A stretch of DNA of 64,000 bases from NCBI RefSeq assembly GCF_024756235.1, contig NZ_JANUGY010000016.1, forward strand, positions 1 to 64,000, given 5' to 3'. This DNA comes from Massilia kyonggiensis. GTDB lineage: Bacteria; Pseudomonadota; Gammaproteobacteria; Burkholderiales; Burkholderiaceae_D. Every line of letters begins with the position of its first letter. The first letter of the stretch is position 1. The notes under the pieces are model-generated. The model was given only the letters and a program-made list of their open reading frames with translations. It made no database searches and was not told the DNA's origin. The position numbers and the translations under genes are program-made. This document shows positions 1 to 8,229 of this stretch, in pieces.

Positions 1-82
1 GATGGAAGAAGGTCTGCGCTTCGCAATCCGCGAAGGCGGCCGTACCGTCGGCGCCGGCGTGGTTGCCAAGATCATCGCCTAA
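1..82 (+). CDS. tuf: Elongation factor Tu, C-terminal end (partial)
   Basis: Only the last 26 codons are inside the window, in the frame starting at base 2 and ending with TAA at 80-82. The peptide ends with the EF-Tu barrel-domain tail (RFAIREGGRTVGAGVVAKI), which is nearly invariant in proteobacteria. EF-Tu carries aminoacyl-tRNA to the ribosome as a GTP complex. A tuf copy immediately before tRNA-Trp and secE is the usual betaproteobacterial order, which supports the call despite the short fragment. Confidence 0.95.
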   Translation, partial: MEEGLRFAIREGGRTVGAGVVAKIIA

Positions 83-137
83 GTAATACCGTAGTACCTC
101 CGGGCGGAACGATTCTGTTCCGCCCAACAATAGAGTG

Positions 138-166
138 TTGCGCGAAATACCCAAGTAGCGTATAAT
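138..166 (+). promoter_or_regulatory. Sigma-70 promoter of the tRNA-Trp/secE unit
   Basis: TTGCGC at 138-143 and a perfect TATAAT at 161-166 are separated by 17 bases. The -10 box ends 25 bases before the mature tRNA. It probably drives trpT and contributes to secE-nusG transcription. Inferred from consensus only. Confidence 0.75.
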
Positions 167-191
167 GCTCGATTCAACTAGAAGTTTTTGT

Positions 192-267
192 AGGGGCGTA
201 GCTCAATTGGCAGAGCGTCGGTCTCCAAAACCGAAGGTTGGGGGTTCGATGCCCTCCGCCCCTGCCA
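192..267 (+). tRNA. trpT: tRNA-Trp (anticodon CCA)
   Basis: A 76-base cloverleaf. The acceptor stem AGGGGCG pairs with CGCCCCT, and the CCA end is encoded at 265-267. The anticodon loop reads CTCCAAA with CCA as anticodon, and the T-loop TTCGATG is present. A single tryptophan tRNA between tuf and secE is the standard arrangement in this group. Confidence 0.97.
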
Positions 268-304
268 CCGAATTCGGTGCCAGGCACCCGAAAGTAAATT
301 AAGT

Positions 305-694
305 ATGTCTAATCAATCCGTGCAAACCGTCGGCACCTCGAACGACAAGTTCAAGGTCGCGCTGGCAGTGGTTGCTACGATTGCAGGCGTGGTCGGCTTT
401 TTCATTCTGAAAGGCCAGAACAAACCAGCCCTGATGTGCGCAGGCGCACTCGTGGCTGGTTTGGCTATTGCCGTCCTGCTCTTGTGGACTTCCGCGACCG
501 GCCGCGATTTCCTGAGCTTCGCGAAGGAATCCGTACGTGAAACGAAGAAGGTTGTATGGCCTACCCGCAAGGAAGCGACCCAGATCACCGCCGTGGTGTT
601 CGGGTTCGTGCTGGTGATGGCAATTTTCCTGTGGGGCACGGATAAGATTCTCGAATTCCTGATGTACGACGTGATCCTGGGGTGGAAACAATAA
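305..694 (+). CDS. secE: Preprotein translocase subunit SecE
   Basis: SecE clamps the SecY channel of the inner-membrane Sec translocon. The 129-residue product has two hydrophobic helices near the N-terminus (about residues 18-36 and 40-60). The conserved amphipathic stretch with SFAKESVRETKKVVWPTRKE follows at about 78-97, and then a last membrane helix. This three-helix form is the enterobacterial/betaproteobacterial type. The stop codon overlaps the nusG start by one base (TAATG), so the two are translationally coupled. Confidence 0.97.
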   Translation: MSNQSVQTVGTSNDKFKVALAVVATIAGVVGFFILKGQNKPALMCAGALVAGLAIAVLLLWTSATGRDFLSFAKESVRETKKVVWPTRKEATQITAVVFGFVLVMAIFLWGTDKILEFLMYDVILGWKQ

Positions 695-1308
695 TGAGCG
701 ATAACGTTCAGCAAGATAACGTGCCGGGTGATGTCCCGGCACAAGACGCTGGTGCGCCGCTGAGTACTCCGGTCAGCAACAAGCGCTGGTATGTCGTGCA
801 TGTCTATTCGGGCATGGAAAAGAGCGTGATGCGCGGCCTGACCGATCGCATCGAGCGCGGCGGCATGCAGGAGCAATTCGGCCGCATCCTGGTCCCGACC
901 GAAGAAGTGGTCGAAGTCAAGAACGGCAGCAAATCGGTATCCGAGCGTCGCTTCTTCCCGGGTTATGTGCTGGTCGAGATGGAAATGACCGACGAGACCT
1001 GGCACCTCGTGAAGAACACGCCGAAAGTCACCGGCTTCATCGGCGGCAAGAGCAACAAGCCGACCCCGATTCCGGCGCGCGAGATCGACAAGATCATGCA
1101 GCAGGTCCAGGAAGGTGTCGAGAAGCCGCGGCCCAAAGTGCTGTACGAAGTGGGCGAACAGGTGCGCATCAAGGAAGGCCCGTTCACCGACTTCAACGGC
1201 TCTGTCGAGGAAGTCAACTACGAAAAATCGAAGGTGCGTGTGTCTGTCACCATCTTCGGCCGCGCGACTCCGGTGGAACTGGAGTTCGGGCAGGTAGAGA
1301 AAGTCTAA
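694..1308 (+). CDS. nusG: Transcription termination/antitermination factor NusG
   Basis: NusG binds the RNA polymerase clamp, raises processivity and links the enzyme to Rho or to ribosomal S10. The 204-residue protein has the NGN domain (KRWYVVHVYSGMEKSV onward, with the RRFFPGYVLVEM core) and a C-terminal KOW domain (GEQVRIKEGPFTDFNG). I take the ATG at 694, giving MSDNVQQDN, because it overlaps the secE stop; an upstream in-frame GTG at 682 lies inside secE. The N-terminal extension of about 30 residues is low in complexity. Confidence 0.97.
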   Translation: MSDNVQQDNVPGDVPAQDAGAPLSTPVSNKRWYVVHVYSGMEKSVMRGLTDRIERGGMQEQFGRILVPTEEVVEVKNGSKSVSERRFFPGYVLVEMEMTDETWHLVKNTPKVTGFIGGKSNKPTPIPAREIDKIMQQVQEGVEKPRPKVLYEVGEQVRIKEGPFTDFNGSVEEVNYEKSKVRVSVTIFGRATPVELEFGQVEKV

Positions 1309-1371
1309 AACGCCGAATCGGAGCGTCGCAGCAGCAAGGCGGAATCCGATAAGAGGAGCTCCGCCGGATAA

Positions 1372-1397
1372 AGTGGTACTGGTGGAGCGCTACCACT
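1372..1397 (+). promoter_or_regulatory. Leader hairpin before rplK, candidate L1 autoregulatory site
   Basis: AGTGGTA (1372-1378) can pair with TACCACT (1391-1397) around a 12-base loop, just upstream of the rplK ribosome-binding site AAGGAG. In Escherichia coli L1 represses the L11-L1 message by binding a stem-loop in this position. The position matches; L1 recognition itself is inferred. Confidence 0.4.
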
Positions 1398-1420
1398 CAT
1401 AATCGACAAAGGAGCCAATC

Positions 1421-1852
1421 ATGGCAAAGAAAATCGTCGGTTTTATCAAGCTGCAAGTGCCGGCTGGTAAAGCAAACCCGTCCCCCCCGATCGGCCCGGC
1501 CCTCGGCCAGCGCGGTCTGAACATCATGGAATTCTGCAAGGCCTTCAATGCCAAGACTCAAGGCATGGAACCGGGCATGCCGATTCCGGTCGTGATCACC
1601 GCCTTCGCGGACAAGTCGTTCACCTTCGAGATGAAGACCCCGCCGGCAACGTACCTGATCAAGAAGCTGTCGGGCGTTACCAAAGGTTCGGCCAAGCCGC
1701 ACACCGACAAGGTCGGCACGCTGACCCGTGCTCAAGCTGAAGAAATCGCAAAAATCAAGCAGCCGGACCTGACCGCCGCTGACCTGGACGCCGCTGTGCG
1801 CGTCGTGGCCGGCTCGGCTCGTTCGATGGGCATCACGGTGGAGGGTATCTAA
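1421..1852 (+). CDS. rplK: 50S ribosomal protein L11
   Basis: L11 forms the GTPase-associated centre with 23S rRNA and is needed for stringent-response signalling. The 143-residue length is standard. The N-terminal domain contains the proline-rich PSPPIGPALGQRG motif (about residues 21-33), and the C-terminal RNA-binding domain contains KLSGVTKGSAKP. A good Shine-Dalgarno (AAAGGAG) precedes the ATG. The gene ends one base before rplA, so the pair is one translational unit. Confidence 0.98.
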   Translation: MAKKIVGFIKLQVPAGKANPSPPIGPALGQRGLNIMEFCKAFNAKTQGMEPGMPIPVVITAFADKSFTFEMKTPPATYLIKKLSGVTKGSAKPHTDKVGTLTRAQAEEIAKIKQPDLTAADLDAAVRVVAGSARSMGITVEGI

Positions 1853-1853
1853 T

Positions 1854-2549
1854 ATGGCCAAGCTGTCCAAGCGCGTCAAAGAAATGAAAGCCAAGGTCGA
1901 CCGTAACAAGGCCTACGCTTTCGACAACGCCGTCGCAATCGTCAAAGAATTCGCAACCGCCAAGTTCAACGAGTCGATCGACGTCGCGGTGCAACTGGGC
2001 GTGGATCCGAAGAAATCGGACCAGGTCGTCCGTGGTTCCGTCGTCCTGCCGGCTGGTACCGGCAAGGAAGTCCGCGTCGCCGTCTTCGCCCAGGGCGAAA
2101 AGGCCGAGCAGGCTAAAGCCGCCGGCGCCGACATCGTCGGTATGGAAGACCTGGCAGAACGCGTCAAGGCCGGCGACATGCCGTTCGACGTCGTGATCGC
2201 TTCGCCGGACACCATGCGTATCGTCGGTACCCTGGGCCAGATCCTGGGCCCGCGCGGCCTGATGCCGAACCCGAAAGTCGGCACCGTGACCCCGGACGTG
2301 GCTGGCGCCGTGCGCAACGCCAAGGCCGGTCAGGTCCAGTACCGTACCGACAAGGCAGGTATCATCCACGCCACGATCGGCCGCAAGTCGTTCAGCGACG
2401 AACAGCTGAAGACCAACCTGGTCGCGCTGATCGACGCCCTGAACAAGGCCAAGCCGGCTTCGTCGAAGGGTATCTACCTGCGCAAGGTCGCGATCTCGTC
2501 GACCATGGGCGCTGGCGTGCGTGTCGATCACGCTACCCTGGCTGCTTAA
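1854..2549 (+). CDS. rplA: 50S ribosomal protein L1
   Basis: L1 builds the mobile stalk at the ribosomal E site and in many bacteria also represses its own operon. The 231-residue product matches the family length. It carries the diagnostic stretch GPRGLMPNPKVGTV (about 140-153) followed by the conserved C-terminal domain. It starts one base after the rplK stop. Confidence 0.98.
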   Translation: MAKLSKRVKEMKAKVDRNKAYAFDNAVAIVKEFATAKFNESIDVAVQLGVDPKKSDQVVRGSVVLPAGTGKEVRVAVFAQGEKAEQAKAAGADIVGMEDLAERVKAGDMPFDVVIASPDTMRIVGTLGQILGPRGLMPNPKVGTVTPDVAGAVRNAKAGQVQYRTDKAGIIHATIGRKSFSDEQLKTNLVALIDALNKAKPASSKGIYLRKVAISSTMGAGVRVDHATLAA

Positions 2550-2797
2550 TAGCAAGAATTAAGTCCCTGCACAGTAACGCAGGGCAGATCTTTGGGCTGG
2601 CGGATTGAACCCCGCCAGGCAATCAAAGACCGTTGGGCCGAATGCAGCAGGCAGGCAGGAGGTTAAAAAGCAAACCCAACGCAGATGGCGAACCCGAACA
2701 AGTTTTGTAGTCGATGCTTTGTCGTACTTCTTAACTTCGGACGCCGTGTTCGAACCGATGCGGGGGACGTCCCTCACATCATTTAAGGAGATTGACC
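2550..2797 (+). promoter_or_regulatory. rplJ leader (L10 autoregulatory region)
   Basis: About 250 bases without a gene separate rplA from rplJ. In proteobacteria this interval holds the L10 promoter and the structured leader to which the L10-(L7/L12)4 complex binds to repress rplJL translation. I see a clear Shine-Dalgarno, AAGGAG at 2785-2790, but did not fold the leader or fix a promoter. The role is assigned by position. Confidence 0.5.
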
Positions 2798-3322
2798 GTG
2801 GGTCTTAATCTGAATGACAAAAAGGTCGTCGTCGAAGAAGTTAGCGCGAAAGTAGCAACCGCGCAAACCATCGTCGTCGCCGAGTACCGTGGCATCCAGG
2901 TTAGTGCTCTGACGAAACTCCGTGCAAATGCTCGTTCGCAGGGCGTGTACCTGCGTGTTCTGAAGAACACGCTGGCTCGTCGCGCTGTCGAAGGCACCCA
3001 GTTCGCACCGCTGGCTGAGACCATGGTTGGTCCGCTGATCTACTCGATCTCGGACGACGCCGTCGCAGCAGCCAAGGTGATCAGCGACTTCTCGAAGACC
3101 AACGACAAGCTCGTGGTCAAGGGCGGTAACTACGCTGGTAAGAACCTGGACGTCGCTGGCGTGAACGCGCTGGCAAGCATCCCGAGCCGTGAAGTCCTCA
3201 TCGCCCAGCTGCTGGGCGTCATGCAGGCTCCGGTGTCCGGCTTTGCACGAGTTCTGGCTGCAATCGCAGCACAAAAAGGCGAAGGTTCCGCAGCTCCGGC
3301 AGAAGCCGCAGCAGCAGAATAA
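2798..3322 (+). CDS. rplJ: 50S ribosomal protein L10
   Basis: L10 anchors the L7/L12 dimers to the ribosomal stalk. I place the start at the GTG at 2798 (MGLNLNDKK), 7 bases after AAGGAG, rather than the in-frame TTG at 2792. This gives 174 residues. Typical L10 features are the VVAEYRGI segment near residue 28, RVLKNTLARRA near 53, and the Ala-rich C-terminal helix that binds L7/L12. The Ala/Glu-rich tail is somewhat longer than in E. coli (165 aa). Confidence 0.97.
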   Translation: MGLNLNDKKVVVEEVSAKVATAQTIVVAEYRGIQVSALTKLRANARSQGVYLRVLKNTLARRAVEGTQFAPLAETMVGPLIYSISDDAVAAAKVISDFSKTNDKLVVKGGNYAGKNLDVAGVNALASIPSREVLIAQLLGVMQAPVSGFARVLAAIAAQKGEGSAAPAEAAAAE

Positions 3323-3374
3323 GCAAGTCTTTTTGCTCAAGCACTAATCACACATTAAATATTTGGAGTTTCAA

Positions 3375-3755
3375 ATGGCAATTAGCAAAGAAGAGTTCCT
3401 GGACGCAGTTGGCGCAATGTCGGTCATGGAACTGAACGACCTGGTCAAGGCTTTCGAAGAGAAGTTCGGCGTGTCGGCAGCTGCAATGGCAGCACCGGCA
3501 GCTGGCGGTGCCGCTGGCGGCGCAGCTGCTGCTGCTGAAGAGCAGACCGAATTCAACGTCGTGCTGGCTGAAGTCGGCGCGAACAAGGTCGGCGTCATCA
3601 AGGCCGTCCGCGAAATCACCGGTCTGGGCCTGAAAGAAGCCAAGGACCTGGTCGACGGCGCACCGAAGACTGTCAAGGAAGCCCTGCCGAAAGCTGACGC
3701 TGAAGCCGCCAAGAAGAAGCTGGAAGAAGCTGGCGCCAAGGCCGAGCTCAAGTAA
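3375..3755 (+). CDS. rplL: 50S ribosomal protein L7/L12
   Basis: L7/L12 is the flexible stalk dimer that recruits translation factors. The 126-residue product begins MAISKEEFLD at the ATG at 3375; the GGAG at 3365-3368 decides this start. An N-terminal dimerisation domain is followed by an Ala/Gly hinge (about 38-54) and the conserved C-terminal domain with GLGLKEAKDLVDGAPK. It sits 52 bases after rplJ, as in other L10 operons. Confidence 0.98.
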   Translation: MAISKEEFLDAVGAMSVMELNDLVKAFEEKFGVSAAAMAAPAAGGAAGGAAAAAEEQTEFNVVLAEVGANKVGVIKAVREITGLGLKEAKDLVDGAPKTVKEALPKADAEAAKKKLEEAGAKAELK

Positions 3756-4039
3756 TACATATGCAAAGGGCGCTGGAATCAGCGCCCCGCGCCGGAGTCA
3801 AAGCGCGCAGATCCCCGCTGGAAGGTGGGGTATGCGGCTTTGGCTCTTTTGTCGTCCCTACGACAAAACAAGCAGTACCCCCAGGTTTAGGAAGCACCGC
3901 AGCACAGCATTATCGTAACACAGCAGCACCGGTTCCCAATCACCCGGCCGAATGCGGCGAGATTTGAGGCCTTGCATGTGGTGGCTTAACCACTGGCAAT
4001 TCCTGAATTCTCATCCTTTCTGTCACTCACGGAGTGTCC
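3756..4039 (+). promoter_or_regulatory. rplL-rpoB spacer with hairpin (attenuator or processing site)
   Basis: The 284-base spacer contains a perfect 7-bp stem, GGGCGCT (3768-3774) with AGCGCCC (3781-3787), around a 6-base loop and with no T tract. In E. coli this spacer holds a partial terminator and an RNase III site that set the ratio of ribosomal protein to RNA polymerase mRNA. The hairpin suggests a similar role. The rest of the spacer shows no gene. Confidence 0.5.
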
Positions 4040-7000
4040 ATGCACTACTCATTTACTGAGAAGAAACGCATTCGCAAGTCGTTCGCGAAGCGCGCCAACG
4101 TTCACAACGTTCCCTACCTCCTCGCTACGCAGCTGGAGTCTTACGAGAATTTCCTGCAAGCGGATGCAGGGCCCTCCGTACGCAAGAACGAAGGTCTGCA
4201 ATCGGCTTTCACCTCCATTTTCCCGATCGTGTCGCACAACGGTTTTGCGCGCCTCGAGTTCCTGTCTTACGTGCTGGGTGACCCCGCTTTCGACGTCAAG
4301 GAATGCCAACAACGCGGCCTGACCTTCGCGTCGCCGCTGCGCGCCAAGGTGCGCCTGGTGATCCTGGACAAGGAATCGCCGACCAAGCCGGTCGTGAAGG
4401 AAATGAAGGAGCAGGAAGTGTACATGGGCGAACTGCCGCTCATGACCGCCAATGGTTCGTTCGTCATCAACGGTACCGAGCGCGTGATCGTCTCGCAGCT
4501 GCACCGTTCGCCGGGCGTGTTCTTCGAGCACGACCGCGGCAAGACGCACTCGTCGGGCAAGCTGCTGTTCTCGGCACGTATCATCCCTTACCGCGGCTCG
4601 TGGCTGGACTTCGAGTTCGACCCGAAGGACATCCTGTTCTTCCGCGTCGACCGCCGCCGCAAGATGCCGGTGACGATCCTGCTGAAAGCCATCGGCATGA
4701 CGCCGGAGCAGATCCTCGCGAACTTCTTCGTGTTCGACAACTTCAACCTGCGCTCGGAAGGCGCGGAACTGGAATTCGTGGCCGAGCGCCTGCGCGGCGA
4801 AGTCGCGCGCTTCGACATCGTCGATCCGAAGACCGGCAAGACGCTCGTGACGAAGGACAAGCGCATCAACGCCAAGAACGTGCGTGACGTCGAGAACGCC
4901 GGCATCACCCACATCTCGGTGCCGGAAGACTACCTGATCGGCCGCGTACTGGCGAAGAACGTCGTCGACGGCGACACGGGCGAAATCATCGCCAACGCCA
5001 ACGACGAGCTGACCGACGAGCTGCTGGGCAAGCTGCGCGACGCCAACATCGACGCGATCCAGACGCTGTACACCAACGACCTGGACCAGGGCGCCTACAT
5101 CTCGCAGACGCTGCGCACCGACGACACCGCCGACCAGACCGCTGCCCGCGTGGCGATCTACCGCATGATGCGTCCGGGCGAACCGCCGACCGAAGAATCG
5201 GTGGAAGCGCTGTTCCACGGCCTGTTCTACAGCGCCGAGCGCTACGACCTGTCCGCCGTCGGCCGCATGAAGTTCAACCGCCGCATCGGCCGTGACGAAC
5301 TGACGGGCGACATGACCCTGTCGAACGAAGACATCCTGGCCGTGATCAAGATCCTGGTCGAGCTGCGCAATGGCCGCGGCGAAGTCGACGACATCGACCA
5401 CCTGGGTAACCGCCGCGTGCGTTGCGTGGGCGAGCTGGCCGAAAACCAGTTCCGCGCCGGCCTCGTGCGCGTGGAGCGCGCCGTCAAGGAACGCCTCGGC
5501 CAGGCCGAAGCGGACAACCTGATGCCGCACGACCTGATCAACAGCAAGCCGATCTCGGCCGCGATCCGCGAATTCTTCGGTTCGTCGCAGCTGTCGCAGT
5601 TCATGGACCAAACGAACCCGCTGTCGGAAATCACGCACAAACGCCGTGTTTCCGCACTGGGCCCGGGCGGCCTGACCCGCGAGCGCGCCGGCTTCGAAGT
5701 CCGCGACGTGCACCCGACCCACTACGGCCGCGTCTGCCCGATCGAAACGCCTGAAGGCCCGAACATCGGCCTGATCAACTCGTTGGCACTGTATGCCCGC
5801 CTGAACGAATACGGCTTCCTGGAAACCCCGTACCGCAAGGTCGAAGGTTCGAAAGTCACCGACAAGATCGAATACCTGTCGGCGATCGAAGAAGGCCGCT
5901 ACATCATCGCCCAGGCAAACGCGAAGATCAACGACGAAGGCCAACTGGTCGACGAGCTGGTCTCGGCACGTGAAGCCGGCGAAACGATCCTGGTCTCGCC
6001 GGAACGCATCCAGTACATGGACGTGGCCCCGGGCCAGATCGTGTCGGTGGCGGCATCGCTGATTCCGTTCCTCGAGCACGACGACGCGAACCGTGCACTG
6101 ATGGGCGCCAACATGCAGCGCCAGGCCGTGCCTTGCCTGCGTCCGGAGAAAGCCTTCGTCGGTACCGGCATCGAGCGCACCGTGGCAGTCGACTCGGGCA
6201 CGACCGTGCAGGCGACCCGTGGCGGTATCGTCGATTACGTCGACGCCGGCCGCGTGGTGATCCGCGTGAACGACGAAGAAGCGCAGGCTGGCGAAGTCGG
6301 TGTCGACATCTACAACCTGATCAAGTACACCCGTTCGAACCAGAACACCAACATCAACCAGCGTCCGATCGTGAAAGTGGGCGATCGCGTGGCACGCGGC
6401 GACGTCATCGCCGACGGCGCCTCGACCGACCTGGGCGAACTGGCACTGGGCCAGAACATGCTGGTGGCGTTCATGCCGTGGAACGGCCTGAACTTCGAGG
6501 ACTCGATCCTGATTTCGGAAAACGTCGTCAAGGATGACCGCTACACCTCGATCCACATCGAGGAACTGTCGGTCGTCGCGCGCGACACGAAGCTGGGCCC
6601 TGAAGAAATCACCCGCGACATCTCGAACCTGGCGGAAAACCAGCTGGCTCGCCTGGACGAGTCGGGCATCGTCTACATCGGCGCCGAAGTGCAGGCCGGT
6701 GACGTGCTGGTCGGTAAGGTGACGCCGAAGGGCGAAACCCAGCTGACGCCGGAAGAGAAGCTGCTGCGCGCGATCTTCGGCGAGAAGGCGTCGGACGTGA
6801 AGGACACGTCGCTGCGCGTCCCGTCGGGCATGGTCGGTACCGTGATCGACGTGCAGGTGTTCACCCGTGAAGGCATCGTGCGCGACAAGCGCGCCCAGCA
6901 GATCATCGACGACGAGCTGAAGCGCTTCCGCCTGGACCTGAACGACCAGCTGCGTATCGTCGAAGGCGACGCGTTCCAGCGTCTGGAGCGTCTGCTGGTC

Positions 7001-8149
7001 GGCAAGACCGTCAACGGCGGTCCGAAGAAGCTGGCGAAGGGTGCCGTGATCACCAAGGAATACCTGGACGACCTGGACAAGTTCCACTGGTTCGACATCC
7101 GTCCGGCCGACGACGAAACCGCCAACGCGCTGGAGGCGATGAAGGAGTCGATCAACGAGAAGCGTCACCAGTTCGACCTGGCCTTCGAAGAGAAGCGCAA
7201 GAAGCTCACGCAGGGCGACGAGCTGCAGCCGGGCGTGCAGAAGATGGTCAAGGTCTACCTGGCCGTCAAGCGCCGCCTGCAGTCCGGCGACAAGATGGCA
7301 GGCCGCCACGGTAACAAGGGTGTGGTCTCGCGTATCGTGCCGGTGGAAGACATGCCGTTCATGGCCGACGGTACGCCGGCCGACGTCGTGCTGAACCCGC
7401 TGGGCGTGCCGTCGCGTATGAACGTCGGTCAGATCCTGGAAACCCACTTGGGCTGGGCAGCGAAAGGCCTGGGCCTGCGCCTGGGCGAAATGATCAAGGC
7501 CAAGGCCGAGACCGAGCAGCTGCGCGCCTTCCTGGGCAAGATCTACAACGAAACGGGCAAGAAGGAAGACCTGGACAACTTCAGCGACCAGGAAATCGTC
7601 GAGCTGGCGAACAACCTCAAGAACGGCGTGCCGTTCGCGACCCCGGTGTTCGACGGTGCCCACGAAGAAGAGATCCGCCGCATGCTGGACCTGGCCTTCC
7701 CGGACGAGATCGCGACCCACCTGGGCATGACCCCGTCGAAGAACCAGGTCACGATGTACGACGGCCGCACCGGCGAAGCGTTCGAGCGCAAGGTGACCGT
7801 GGGCTTCATGCACATGCTGAAGCTGCACCACCTGGTCGACGACAAGATGCACGCCCGCTCGACCGGTCCGTACTCGCTGGTGACGCAGCAGCCGCTGGGC
7901 GGTAAAGCCCAGTTCGGTGGCCAGCGCTTCGGTGAGATGGAGGTGTGGGCACTGGAAGCGTACGGCGCATCGTACGTGCTGCAGGAAATGCTGACCGTGA
8001 AGTCGGACGACGTGAACGGCCGTACGAAGGTGTACGAGAACCTGGTCAAGGGCGACCACGTGATCGACGCAGGTATGCCGGAATCGTTCAACGTGCTGGT
8101 GAAAGAGATTCGCTCGCTGGGTATCGACATCGATCTCGAGCGCAGCTAA
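4040..8149 (+). CDS. rpoB: DNA-directed RNA polymerase subunit beta
   Basis: RpoB forms one pincer and half of the active centre of RNA polymerase. I choose the ATG at 4040 (MHYSFTEKKRIRKSF), 5 bases after GGAG; a GTG two codons upstream is less likely. The 1369-residue length is normal for betaproteobacteria. The rifampicin region (SQLSQFMDQTNPLSEITHKR and RRVSALGPGGL) is wild type as far as I can see. The basic motif GDKMAGRHGNKG and the conserved C-terminal clamp region (GGKAQFGGQRFGEMEVWALE) are intact. Confidence 0.99.
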   Translation: MHYSFTEKKRIRKSFAKRANVHNVPYLLATQLESYENFLQADAGPSVRKNEGLQSAFTSIFPIVSHNGFARLEFLSYVLGDPAFDVKECQQRGLTFASPLRAKVRLVILDKESPTKPVVKEMKEQEVYMGELPLMTANGSFVINGTERVIVSQLHRSPGVFFEHDRGKTHSSGKLLFSARIIPYRGSWLDFEFDPKDILFFRVDRRRKMPVTILLKAIGMTPEQILANFFVFDNFNLRSEGAELEFVAERLRGEVARFDIVDPKTGKTLVTKDKRINAKNVRDVENAGITHISVPEDYLIGRVLAKNVVDGDTGEIIANANDELTDELLGKLRDANIDAIQTLYTNDLDQGAYISQTLRTDDTADQTAARVAIYRMMRPGEPPTEESVEALFHGLFYSAERYDLSAVGRMKFNRRIGRDELTGDMTLSNEDILAVIKILVELRNGRGEVDDIDHLGNRRVRCVGELAENQFRAGLVRVERAVKERLGQAEADNLMPHDLINSKPISAAIREFFGSSQLSQFMDQTNPLSEITHKRRVSALGPGGLTRERAGFEVRDVHPTHYGRVCPIETPEGPNIGLINSLALYARLNEYGFLETPYRKVEGSKVTDKIEYLSAIEEGRYIIAQANAKINDEGQLVDELVSAREAGETILVSPERIQYMDVAPGQIVSVAASLIPFLEHDDANRALMGANMQRQAVPCLRPEKAFVGTGIERTVAVDSGTTVQATRGGIVDYVDAGRVVIRVNDEEAQAGEVGVDIYNLIKYTRSNQNTNINQRPIVKVGDRVARGDVIADGASTDLGELALGQNMLVAFMPWNGLNFEDSILISENVVKDDRYTSIHIEELSVVARDTKLGPEEITRDISNLAENQLARLDESGIVYIGAEVQAGDVLVGKVTPKGETQLTPEEKLLRAIFGEKASDVKDTSLRVPSGMVGTVIDVQVFTREGIVRDKRAQQIIDDELKRFRLDLNDQLRIVEGDAFQRLERLLVGKTVNGGPKKLAKGAVITKEYLDDLDKFHWFDIRPADDETANALEAMKESINEKRHQFDLAFEEKRKKLTQGDELQPGVQKMVKVYLAVKRRLQSGDKMAGRHGNKGVVSRIVPVEDMPFMADGTPADVVLNPLGVPSRMNVGQILETHLGWAAKGLGLRLGEMIKAKAETEQLRAFLGKIYNETGKKEDLDNFSDQEIVELANNLKNGVPFATPVFDGAHEEEIRRMLDLAFPDEIATHLGMTPSKNQVTMYDGRTGEAFERKVTVGFMHMLKLHHLVDDKMHARSTGPYSLVTQQPLGGKAQFGGQRFGEMEVWALEAYGASYVLQEMLTVKSDDVNGRTKVYENLVKGDHVIDAGMPESFNVLVKEIRSLGIDIDLERS

Positions 8150-8165
8150 TCAGAGCAAGCACGTG

Positions 8166-8196
8166 ACCGCCGCTCCGCATGAAGTGGGGCGGCGGT
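8166..8196 (+). promoter_or_regulatory. Hairpin in rpoB-rpoC spacer
   Basis: ACCGCCGC (8166-8173) pairs with GCGGCGGT (8189-8196). No T tract follows, so it is not an intrinsic terminator. It may stabilise or process the rpoBC message. The rpoC Shine-Dalgarno (CCGGAGTG) lies downstream. Confidence 0.35.
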
Positions 8197-8229
8197 AGAA
8201 GTAAAGAATTCAATCACCCGGAGTGATAA

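Noticed and set aside
3768..3787. Hairpin after rplL as an intrinsic terminator
   Set aside because: No T tract follows the stem. It is better seen as an attenuation or processing element before rpoB.
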